DNA from: Pyricularia pennisetigena
Taxonomy: Eukaryota > Ascomycota > Sordariomycetes > Magnaporthales > Pyriculariaceae
Direction of reading: 5' to 3'
NCBI RefSeq assembly: GCF_004337985.1
Contig: NC_043743.1
Span: 2,270,909-2,334,908 of the forward strand
Length of the DNA: 64,000 bases
Under the pieces are notes generated by a model. It did not search any database. It was given only the letters and a program-made list of their open reading frames with translations, and was not told where the DNA came from. This document shows, piece by piece, positions 54,334-64,000 of the stretch (its first letter is position 1; the number at the start of each line of letters is the position of its first letter). Position numbers and translations under genes: made by a program.

Positions 54334-56057
54334 CGGTCTTGGCACTAGAGATGCAAGTAGATAATGGCGATGATGGCGAGAACGAATCCTGAAGACTGCG
54401 GAGCCTAGAAAATATAGGTTTTTTTTTTTTTTTTTGTTTTGTCGCTGAGAATTTCAGAGCCTGGAGGGGTTGATATCCGAGCGGGGGTGGACAAGTAGTC
54501 TCACAAAGCCCAGTCCATGAAGCATAGGGGTAGGATCCCTTGAACCCAGTGGAGCGCAAACAAAGCCAAACGCAAGGTCTGTCAAAGATCTAGTGAAGTC
54601 AGTGGCTGGGGGGGAGGGCAAAAACTCCGAAGAAGCAGTGGGTATCGGGATGGGTGTTGAAGAGGGATGGGGATCCCATATATCCGAGTCGATCAGAGAG
54701 TGCAAGGACGGACAGAGCCCGGAGTGGATCAAGGCAGTCTTCTCGAAGACCTCGAGGTCGGCCAGCCCGGTGTCAGGATGAGTGAAGTGGGTACCGGTGT
54801 TTTCCCTGGTGTCGTCTGTGTCGCTTCAGAAGTTCAGATAGATCTCTTTCTGGAGGATATCCCTTGTAGGGCAGCTAGTGTTTTGTGCGTTTGTCAAAAC
54901 CAGGCGAGCCCCACTGTGTGTGCTCGAGCCGTCTGCCGGTATGGGGCTGACTCTTTTGCTTGATTTTGTTTGTGTTTCGACCTGTTGTTTGTTAGTTGTC
55001 GGGTTCTTGATGATGCATTGCGACGACGTCGCAATCCCGGACGTATTTGTAAAGTCCACTTTGTCGCACGGCCGGGCCAGAAGTCTACGTGGGTGGGCGA
55101 ACGTAGGTATGTTATGTATATGGGTAACGGTAGCGGTCAGAACGAAGATCTAGCCTACCTAGGTATCATGGGTGGGTATGCAAGTATCTGCGGCACAGCT
55201 AGAGAACCACGTAGGCCGAGGCACTGAGACGTCCAAGGGGCTGTCAGTCGAATTTGCGCCTTTTATCCCCAGTCTTATAGAAGATGATCATGCGAGGCGA
55301 TCTCAATTATTAAATGCGCAGGCAGTCTGGGAACAGACGGCGACACATACGGCAGATGGGCAACGCTGGAGATTTGCGCTAGATAAATGATCGATCCGGC
55401 GCGTTGGTCGCGCGCGCCTGCGGTCGACAGAAGAAATATTTCCCTCGTGCCAGGGATTTGGGGACGGGCGAGGGGTTGAAGAAGCAAAGAAACAGAACTC
55501 CCGAAATGGATATGGAAGAAAATTTAAAAAAGACAAGATAGGAACCAAAAGAAAAATATCGACCAGGGTTGTCGTGGAGGGCTGGAGAGGTTTGAACCTA
55601 GATTCAGTGAAAATGCTTCGGAAAAGGCAGAAGGCACATGACGCGCAAACAACCAGACTGGGGAGCCGGGGGACGAGGATCTTGTACGGATTGACAGGTC
55701 TTCGGACTTTGGAGTTGGGTGCAGGTGGTTTTGGGGCTGCTCCTCTGAATGTGAGGGTTTGTTTGGTTTGACCAGTCAGAGTGAGGCGGGCTTGATGGAG
55801 GTGATACGTTCAACCAACCGTATGGGACCAAAATGAGAATGAAAATTTGTGCTATCAATTGCCAGGCTGGCCAGCATGATCTATGCCATCCATGCCATGC
55901 GATTAATGGACATTCAACCACCATTAGGAGAGCCATTTAACTTACTACCTTACGGTAGGTACATCTACCTACCTACCTAGCTACCTACCCTGAGGGCATT
56001 ACCTTGCCTTACCACTTTAACCTGAGCTGGACAGTGCACCACCCGCCACCCACCACA

Positions 56058-56088
56058 CAGTAAACAGTAAACAGTAAACAGTAAACAG
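56058..56088. repeat. (CAGTAAA)4 heptamer tandem repeat
   Basis: Four perfect copies plus a partial CAG, in intergenic DNA. Confidence 0.9.
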
Positions 56089-57947
56089 GTTGGCTTCCTG
56101 AATATAGGCAAATTAAAGATGACTGCGGGCTGATGTTCCTTCCACCCTCCTTTGGCAGGCTCGTGTCTCGATTTGTCACAATGTGTGGAACATGAGATTT
56201 CGAAGCGAAAGCGCAAGGCCACAACGCCACCTCTGCGACGCTGAGGGAAAAACAAGCCATCTCCATGTATGGTAGGTTAATTACCTTCGGGTTGCCTTAC
56301 CTTGCTGGGCTAGCAAGCCTACTAGGGTGACTTGAGTGGAGAGACTCCTTACTAGGCTAGTAGCCGGGCAGGTGGACACCAAGATGCTTGCTTGTATGTA
56401 TGCAAGAGAAAAACCGGCATCGCAATGTACCGAGCACGTAACGTAAGGTCGTTGTCAAACTCAAATAGAGCCTTTTAACGTTGGTTGTATTCAAACTAGA
56501 CTAGAGACCGGAGCAGAGGATCGTGCGCATGCCAAAACATAAAGGCACCACATTTCCTATCAAACGATGGCATAAAATGGGGAGAGTGACGACTTGCCCA
56601 TACCCCACTGGCTCCCGTTGCCAATCCCAAGACAGTAATCGCTTCGTAAACTAGCCCCACTTGAACCAGAGTAACCCTTGCTTCCAATTGAACGCTCCGA
56701 CGGCCCGAGAGCGCCACGTCAATACCACAATGAGAAAGAGCACCGACCTGCTGGTTCCCTTTTGTTGTTCGATAGTCTATTCCATTACCTGCGACCGAGC
56801 TGTCTTACTGCGTGGGGGGCTCTCATTTTTTTCTTCTATCGCCTTGGAGATCCAATTCACACATGACCTAGCAAGCATACGTACCTAGATAGGTGTTATC
56901 AAAAACCCTGCCCATCCTCCTTCTGGCCCTGCGAAGCTAGTGTGCGTACAAAAATGCGGAGCCCAAACTAGCCCTGTCAGCTAGTGGGCATGCCATGTGC
57001 AGGCCAGTGCCGGCGTCAACTTGACAGCTTGGGATTCCCCTGCTAAAGCCCCTTGAGTTGTGGAGTAGGTTCTTTGAAATGTTTCCCCCTTTATCCTCTT
57101 CTTTTTTCACATCCTTCGCTGTTTAGCGTCCAGTCTAGGTTGACCTTCCAAAGAAATTGTGCCGAGACCGTTCTTCATATAATTCAATGAGTTCCTGCTG
57201 TACTTGAAGACCTGGACGGGGCGTAGCTATAGTCGCTCAAGGAGCGGTAGACAGAAAAAAGACTCAATTTTGCCTCAATGGTTGGATGGTCTTGGCGAGT
57301 CATGACAGTAGCATACATATTAACAACAAACAACTATAACAACGACAAAAACAACAACCAAAAACTCATCCTTCACAGAACAGGCCAAACGTGGTGGGGT
57401 TTCAAGTGGAAGCATCAAATTTCAGCCGCATCCATGCCGAGATAGGTTCAAGCGGAGGAGGTGGCTGTACTGTATCACGTATTTCAGCGCTAGTCTCTGT
57501 CCTACTCCATAGGGGTTCGCCCATCCCTGTCTGGATTAGATTCCAATCCCAGGGTAGTAGAATCGATGACATAGAATTCCAACCAAAGCCCTAGAAAACA
57601 GCGGTCTGCAGCTTATGTTCTAGTTTTGTTTGGGCAAAAAGCCGCACTGGCATTATGTACAGGCGGCGATCCTCACCGACCAGTTGAGTGAACAACTCCT
57701 TGTCCAGTCGCAGTCTTGGTGGATAAAGACCCGGCACGGGGCGGCTTCGGCGGGGAACCCGGATGGCAGTGAAGCTACTGATCTTTCCCTCAGCAAGCCC
57801 ACTCGGGTTCTGATTCAATGGATAACAACATAAACATGGACTCCGACACCATCCGATGTTATCCTAAAGATCCATTCTGGAAATCTTGGCCTGTTTGGTG
57901 GCGGGTCAGAAAATCTCGAGTTTGCGCTTCTTGTCTTTTTGAGAAAA

Positions 57948-57950
<3 letters not shown>

Positions 57951-57989
<39 letters not shown>
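57951..57989. repeat. (TC)19 microsatellite
   Basis: A perfect TC dinucleotide run; frames reading Ser-Leu or Arg-Glu repeats across it are artefacts. Confidence 0.95.
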
Positions 57990-57991
<2 letters not shown>

Positions 57992-60900
57992 GCAAGGCCG
58001 ATGCACCCTTTTGCTGACAGACTCGGGCAATAGTGTGTGTCAGCAAAGGCGAACTGGTAACGAAAAGCAGGAAATTGAACAGTTTCGTTTTACGCGATCT
58101 TCAACCTGCTTGCCATATCCGGCCTAGGCCATCTGGGAGGCTTGCCAAACTGTCTAGCCGAAGTTTGCATCCTTTCGGGAAACAACGCTCACATCGCCCA
58201 CAGCCTCGGTGTCGAGGTTGGCAGTCCATCTAACTTGTGGTGTAACATTGTCAAACAAGAACCAGATCGCTGGCAGAGGACAACGAATACACATCTGACC
58301 TCCTTTGTGCGCTCTTTTTTGTCACTGGGCAGCAACCGATTGGAAGGCCTCTGCACGTGGGCTCTCGTGATGGCGCAGGCCAGGCTGTCGATGATGATCA
58401 CGCGTCAACCCACGCCTGTCAGCCCGCATAGGTACAATAGATACGATGTCATTTCTAACCTTGTCACGCAGTGAACCCCAAGTCTCTGTCACCGTTACAG
58501 TGCTGAGTGAATTGTGCTTCCGTTGGAGTTTTTGGTGCCCGTTTGCGGCAATTGCAGCGCGGCATTGGCATGTTCTGTTTTGTTGTTGTCGGCTGCTAAC
58601 ATCGACCATTCTTGCTGTTGGAAATTTAAATGTAATGAATTATTCATTTTGCCATTTTGAAAGAAAAGATGGGCGGCACATTAGTTGCTGGTAACCGGAG
58701 ACCCTGCAGATTGGCAACTAAAGACGGACTAGATAGATAAGAGTTTGTCGATAGAGAAGCAAAGAAGCTCCGATCTTGTTTGTCCCCTTTCTTAAAAAGA
58801 AAAAAAAAAAATAAAAGAAAAAGAATAACAACCAAATACTGTTTCAACTGCGATGTTAATTAGCATCCAGAGAATCCAGGGGGACGGCTTTTAGGTTCCT
58901 AGTTGCTGGGTGCAGAATGTGGGGTGGTGTGGAGCAGCCTGTCATCCCTACTACAAAAAAAGCAAACCATCGCACCCAACCCAACCCAGGCTGTCTTGGT
59001 ACGGACGATCGGTTTGTCAAACCTAAATCCAAAGTCTGTCGATGTGTTTGGATTCATATTACAAACAGCTTATGATAAAAATGAGCATACGCATCATTCA
59101 AAATTTCAGAACTTCTGAGTTGGACTCAGTCGTGACTTTGCCTCAATTTGTGGCGTCTAGGCCTTTTCATTTCTGACCCAGGAGGGGTACGTAGCTGTCC
59201 AGTACTGCAGTATGTGCTTACAAAATATGTAATTAACTCCTTTTTCTGATCATTTGTTGATGGATTCCGTTGATTGCATTTACTTGCCACCCTACCTAGA
59301 GTGGCAGGTCTCTCCATCTCTGGCCAGGGATCCGTTGTCTGCACAGGTCGGTCTCGAGAAGATTGTTTGTCACATCCTTATCAGATTGCGGCCTTACATA
59401 CAATACAGCATTGTCGTTATCCAGGATACACCCATTACAAACCGGCTTAGCCGACTGGAAGCGTTGAGCCGCTTTCCTGGTGGAACCAGCCGATGCTTAC
59501 CGTACCTACCTACCTGACCTCACTAAGCTTACCTACCTCCAGTTCCCATCCACATTTTTCCGTTTGCTGTGCCGCTTTTCTTTTTGGCGGAAGGGCGGTA
59601 GTTGTCAGAAAGGCGGGGGATGTGAGCAATAGAAAAGAGATGCAGCGCATTACCCCAAGCGCGAAATGCTGACCCATGCAGCTTCATCACATCGCAAAGT
59701 GGATGCCAACCAAGAACGTACCTGACCCGTATAGGTAGGTAACGGCCGGGGTTTGTAAGGGCCTCTACGCGCGGTCGCTTAGTCTCCCATGGTATGGGAG
59801 CCGAGGGTGAACCCAATACCTGCGGCGAGGCCGACCTCATCTTTGTAATGGTGCGTCAAGGGTAAGCAAAACCTTGACTGAGGTTTGCTGGGTAGCCCTG
59901 TTGGGTAACCCTGCTGTTTGACTAGCTCACCAACGGTATTAGATATGTTTGGGCATACGGCGAATATCTGCCTGGGTCTAATTAGGTACCATGTACGGTC
60001 ATTAGGTTTTCAACTTGTGCGAGTCCACCTCTATTTGCATGTGGTAAGCCGGGGCTGGTAGGCTGGGGTGAGGTATCCACCAAATCCACAACGCATGTCA
60101 GGTCCAGGTTGTAACCAGGCCGCTTACCGTGCAAGGCCGTTGGTTATTTCATTCATTGTCAACCAGGGCATCTCAAGCGATAATACCCTAGGCCGTTTTA
60201 TTGACTAAAGTGGCCTGTCATGGATTGGGGTGGCATGGAGTGAGTGTACCAAGGTACCTATCTATGTACATGTACTTGCCAGATCTAGGTGCCTGCCATC
60301 CATTCTTTAGATGGCCTCTTCAGATGGCCTGATAGATTCCAAAGGGAAGTTGCGTCTAGACGGGCGGCCGTGGGCGCGTGCCTTCATGACTTCAAGCTTG
60401 GACGATGCACAACTGGCCGAATCGGGATAGGCAATGTGGTGGCATCCATCAATGTTTCTTTCCCTTTTGTGTTTCCTGCCCCACTATGGTCGGTAGGCGA
60501 CATTATGTTGCGTTATTGAACTGGTTGATTGGGCGCGGCGGACACATCCGACAACGGAATAGCGGTGGGCGGGTTGAAAATTGTTGTTAGGTGAGTTGGA
60601 CACCATATGCGCTGATTCGTTTCTTGATGCGGCTCCTCTTTTGTTCCTTCACCCTCATTCTCATTGTTTGTTTTTCTTCAGCTGCCTACTTTGCTTCGCA
60701 CCTACCGACAACCTACCTGGCCACTTCTGACTGGTGATAAAACCCCGACTCTTATAGCAAGGGCCACCACTCACCAAGGTGGTTTGACTTCGCAAGGGAA
60801 GTCAATCAGGTGTTTCGCCCATCGACGTCTCCTCAACAACCCCTGACATCCCGCTCCACTGCAACCAAACAACCAAAAATTAACTCTGAGAACAAGTTGA

Positions 60901-61736
60901 ATCCCGGCCCCAGAAAATTCGCTCATCGATAAGTGTTCTGTTACATCACGAGCAGTCCGTTGTGCCGGTAGCGACAACCCAAGTACAGACCGATCTACTA
61001 GTCTGTCTGGGCCTGGTTTCCACAATAGAACCAGACGTCACGCGGGGATCCAAGGCTGTCAGTTTTAGAGCTTCTTGCAGTCCAAGCAAACTCGGGTCAG
61101 GGCCAGGTCATCTCAGGTGCTGTCGCCCGCCGTGTCAGGCATTGTCTGACCGTCTCATCCCGAGCCCGGCGGCATCTAGCCTTTATTCGGCCGGCAACCA
61201 ATGTGTAAACTGGGATTTCCTGCAGTGGCCCATTGCATAATCCTAGTCTAGACTATATCGGCATTTATGCTCTCGGACAGCGGCAGGTAGACTTCCATGG
61301 CCAGGTATATCACATTCGATCCCAACCCCGCGAACCCTCGAGGAATTTTGTCAATTACGATATATCTTGGTCAAGGGGAATAAGATACCTCCAAAGCCAT
61401 AAGCACCAAGTGAGCGCCGAACCAGATTTTTCACCAGCTCAAAGATCAACCTGTGTCTTCTAAGTGCTCTACTTGAATTTGGCCATAATAAAGGCTGGCC
61501 GTACGCCCCGAGATCGACAACACGAGTGCAGAGTCAGTCCTTTCTGTTTACGAACAGTCTTGGCATTCGATCTGCCGTGATTCCGCTCGTCATTACGGAA
61601 AGGCCGGGGCTGATCTCACTTCGTATCAACTTCGTTGATTCACTCCTACGCCGTTCTCTAACTGCGAGTGGGAAAGCAGGTCAAGGATTCCGTTCAGAAA
61701 AACTTGCTCTGGCGCAAATCGCTGGGGTTCCTCATC

Positions 61737-63572
61737 ATGTATCTCGACTCACTCGCCATCCACGACATAGTGCATCCCACAGCTGCATTCTCGCAGGATG
61801 AATATATTCCAGATGGCGAGCACCAGAATACTGGGGAGCCGGCCCATTACACGAGTGCCTCTAACGAATGGGAAAACTCTCAGCTCAACCCCAAGAACCG
61901 CATCGACAGCCTTGATCTCCCCAAGCCGCCCTTGTGGCGCATCGACGGCTCGGCAGGCCTCGGAACTCAATACTATGCAATACCTCTTTTTTTAGGCCAA
62001 CTCCCGCCTCTTCGCATAGATGCCTTCGTTGCAGAGCATCTGGGCAAGTCCTCGCCTCTGTTGCGGTCACTGCTCGACCTCGACCAGGCTTTTCACACCA
62101 AGGATGCAGCCAGGGTCAACCGCCTTGGGATCACTAGGCACATCGTCCGAGCACTACACGTATGGGCCAAGAGGCTGATCGACGCAGGCGAGCTAGATAA
62201 GCTCGAGGGCATTTTCCTAAGACAGCCATTTGGAACCAAGCTCATTTTTGAGAACCTGGATTTGAACGTAGCCAACATCAGAATAAGTGTCGACCCGAAT
62301 CACGACCTCGAGCTACGACTGCTTTCAGTTGGGGACCTTGCCGCTATGTGGAACATGCCAGTGGATAACTTTCCGCCGTCTAAGGACATCACCGATCTGG
62401 AGTTTGTCACACAGCTTCATGACAGCGTATGCGTTGTGCGTTCTCACGGGGACGTCGGGATGGACATTAATGGTGAGGATAAGGGCGAGGGTGAACAGCT
62501 CATCCTCAAAGCCCTATCAAGCTCGAACCGTTATCTGTACCACGAGCTCAAGATTTTGTTGACTATGCCTCCGCATCCAAATATCATGTCGAGGCCCATA
62601 CATATCATCACCAAACAATGCAATTTTGGCAACAAAAAGGGCATCATTGGCTTCACACTGTTTTACCATCGGACAAGCTCGATCCGCGATCTGATACCTT
62701 GGATGCGCATTCACAACAAGCTCAAAGTACAGGACCAGATCAAATGGGCTATACAACTTACGTCTGCCCTGATTCATATCCGTGAAATGGGAAAGACGTA
62801 CTATCCGGACTTGCGCCTCGACAATGTCGTTCTCTCGGAAGAAGGCGATGCCGTCATGGTTGACTTCGAGCAACGTGGCGTGTGGTGCGAATTTGGGTCC
62901 CCCGAAGTTAACAATATTGAATTCTTGCGAATTCTTGCGTGTGACGATCCGTCTGAATTCACAGGATCAGATGCTGAGCCGACGATTGGTGAAGAGCTGC
63001 GCGTTGGCTACTCGGAGCTTTTAAAGCGACTGGTCCCTAACTGGGAGGAGTTGTACTTCAGCAGCGACTACAACAATCCATCGCAGGGCTATAATATAGC
63101 CTGGAAGGCATTGACACCGGCTCAGCAGGAAGCTGCCGAGGTGTACATGCTTGGGAGAGTGCTATGGTGTCTGTTTGAAGGGCAAGCGGCTCCTAAGCGC
63201 GGAGCAGTGTGGCAGTCTTACCGCCGGGAGACAGATATCGAGTTTCCAAACTACAGCGAGCGCATGCCCGCGGCGATGCGTTCTCTCATTGACCGATGCA
63301 CGGCAGGCAGACGGCAAGCCTGGAGTGATCAGGTCTCGCGGGTTCGCAGTCGCGTCGTGCTTAAGAGCGGCGAGGTCGTTTCCACCGCCGAGTTACGCCG
63401 ACTGGCCAAGGATTGGTGGACGCGAGAGCTGCAAGAGAACGGGCTATACCTGGATGCACAGGGCCGCGGCGCCGATTTGGACAAACTGAAGAGAATCGAC
63501 GCTTCGGCACAGCGACCGAGGTTGAGGGAGGTTCTGGCAGAGCTCAAGCAGTTTGAAGCGTCTTGGAAGTGA
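61737..63572 (+). CDS. Divergent protein-kinase-like protein
   Basis: A single exon of 611 residues from ATG 61737; the frame is open a little further up (to 61668), but that codon is GTG and a TAA lies just before it, so an upstream exon is possible. The first about 270 residues have no recognised domain. A kinase-like fold follows: LILKAL (Lys in place of the VAIK Lys), HELKILLTMPPHPNI (alpha-C Glu and the loop that follows), a hinge around GFTLFYHRTSS, a catalytic loop YPDLRLDNVVL where the HRD His is replaced by Pro, and VDFE in place of DFG. The Asp and Asn of the loop and the Asp of DFE remain, so activity is possible but altered. The C-terminus is Arg/Lys-rich and helical. Such proteins are an ascomycete-specific expansion whose substrates are unknown. 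Confidence 0.7.
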   Translation: MYLDSLAIHDIVHPTAAFSQDEYIPDGEHQNTGEPAHYTSASNEWENSQLNPKNRIDSLDLPKPPLWRIDGSAGLGTQYYAIPLFLGQLPPLRIDAFVAEHLGKSSPLLRSLLDLDQAFHTKDAARVNRLGITRHIVRALHVWAKRLIDAGELDKLEGIFLRQPFGTKLIFENLDLNVANIRISVDPNHDLELRLLSVGDLAAMWNMPVDNFPPSKDITDLEFVTQLHDSVCVVRSHGDVGMDINGEDKGEGEQLILKALSSSNRYLYHELKILLTMPPHPNIMSRPIHIITKQCNFGNKKGIIGFTLFYHRTSSIRDLIPWMRIHNKLKVQDQIKWAIQLTSALIHIREMGKTYYPDLRLDNVVLSEEGDAVMVDFEQRGVWCEFGSPEVNNIEFLRILACDDPSEFTGSDAEPTIGEELRVGYSELLKRLVPNWEELYFSSDYNNPSQGYNIAWKALTPAQQEAAEVYMLGRVLWCLFEGQAAPKRGAVWQSYRRETDIEFPNYSERMPAAMRSLIDRCTAGRRQAWSDQVSRVRSRVVLKSGEVVSTAELRRLAKDWWTRELQENGLYLDAQGRGADLDKLKRIDASAQRPRLREVLAELKQFEASWK

Positions 63573-64000
63573 CGCCAACGTTGGAGAACATGACATACGT
63601 TGTAGAATGTATCATCCTGCTTTGCAATTTGCTTAGGTGGGCAGAGTTTCAGCATCTGCACCACCTTAATTTTTCTGCTTCTGTTGGTTTCTTCTAATTT
63701 TATTTGGAGTTTTGGTGCTTTGAGCCTGTCTCGTTTTTATATCTTACAAGCTGTGTACCGTGTAGACGGGCTTATGGAAACCCACGGTCCCTGGCACACA
63801 AGTAAACAATGGTTATAGTTAATTCGATTTGGGATCAATTTGCAACTTGAGATCAACCTACGTCGTCGCAGTTATATATATACCTAATAGATAAGGTGGT
63901 CAACCTAGATAAAACACGGCTTCGTCATTGTCAGTCATAACTTTGTGCCTCTGTGGGATTGAACTCCATCAATGATGAACCGCTAAGCAGATGCAGACGT
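63573..64000. other. 3' flank of the kinase-like gene
   Basis: It is probably the 3' UTR and terminator region. No gene is seen before the window ends. Confidence 0.4.

Larger units (their letters stand above)
54334..61736. other. Gene desert of 7.4 kb
   Basis: No recognisable gene. It contains T17 near 54418, CCTACCTACC-type runs at 55960-55990 and 59495-59540, a heptamer repeat at 56058 and (TC)19 at 57951. It must include the promoters of the zinc-cluster gene and of the kinase-like gene. Confidence 0.5.

Noticed and set aside
57815..58127. Frames with Ser-Leu or Arg-Glu repeats
   Set aside because: Produced by the (TC)19 microsatellite.

Overview
The window is nuclear DNA from a filamentous ascomycete, most likely a Sordariomycete. 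The genes have short introns (mostly 50-150 bp) with GTAAGT/GTGAGT-type donors. The identifiable proteins are typically fungal: an Eaf6 subunit of NuA4, a Crt10-type protein, a Mep-type ammonium transporter, a membrane-anchored histidine acid phosphatase, a zinc-cluster regulator and a GPI-type wall protein. Long homopolymers, dinucleotide tracts and CCTACCTACC-like runs fill the intergenic DNA. I cannot name the species. Nothing looks bacterial, viral or CRISPR-like, and I found no intact transposon or confident tRNA. I built the gene models by joining reading frames at splice sites read by eye, so exon borders are inference unless a family motif runs across the junction. Several apparent ORF starts are not ATG, and I moved them to the first plausible ATG.

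Left part (1-16.4 kb) is gene-dense. It holds the 3' end of a laccase, a mitochondrial-type acylpyruvate hydrolase (FAHD1-like), a convergent 3-hydroxyanthranilate dioxygenase, a Ctr copper transporter, a peroxisomal-type CoA diphosphatase (Nudix), an orphan exon cut by an assembly gap, ribosomal protein eL42, a long disordered protein, Eaf6, and an S9 peptidase (DPP5/acylaminoacyl peptidase-like) that has an optional mitochondrial-type leader.

Middle part (16.5-37.4 kb) holds a coiled-coil protein of unknown function, Crt10, an SH3BGR/thioredoxin-fold protein with an acidic tail, a possible relic of a DUF1752 (GATA_AreA) domain, a small secreted Ser/Thr-rich GPI-type protein, a seven-exon phytase-like acid phosphatase anchored by an N-terminal membrane segment, and a Mep2-type ammonium transporter with GATA sites upstream.

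Right part (37.4-64 kb) is sparse. About 9.5 kb (37.4-46.9) and 7.4 kb (54.3-61.7) have no recognisable gene but carry very long A/T homopolymers, up to T88, and some coding-like fragments. Between and after them lie a TauD/TfdA-family dioxygenase, a six-exon regulator with an atypical Cys6 zinc cluster whose last two exons are visible only by splicing, and a divergent protein-kinase-like protein.

The genes do not form an obvious pathway cluster. Shared themes are copper (laccase, Ctr), nitrogen and phosphate acquisition (Mep, phytase), and tryptophan/NAD metabolism (3-HAA dioxygenase). The most rewarding items are the spliced zinc-cluster regulator, the DUF1752-like relic, the dual-start S9 peptidase, and the homopolymer-rich gene deserts.
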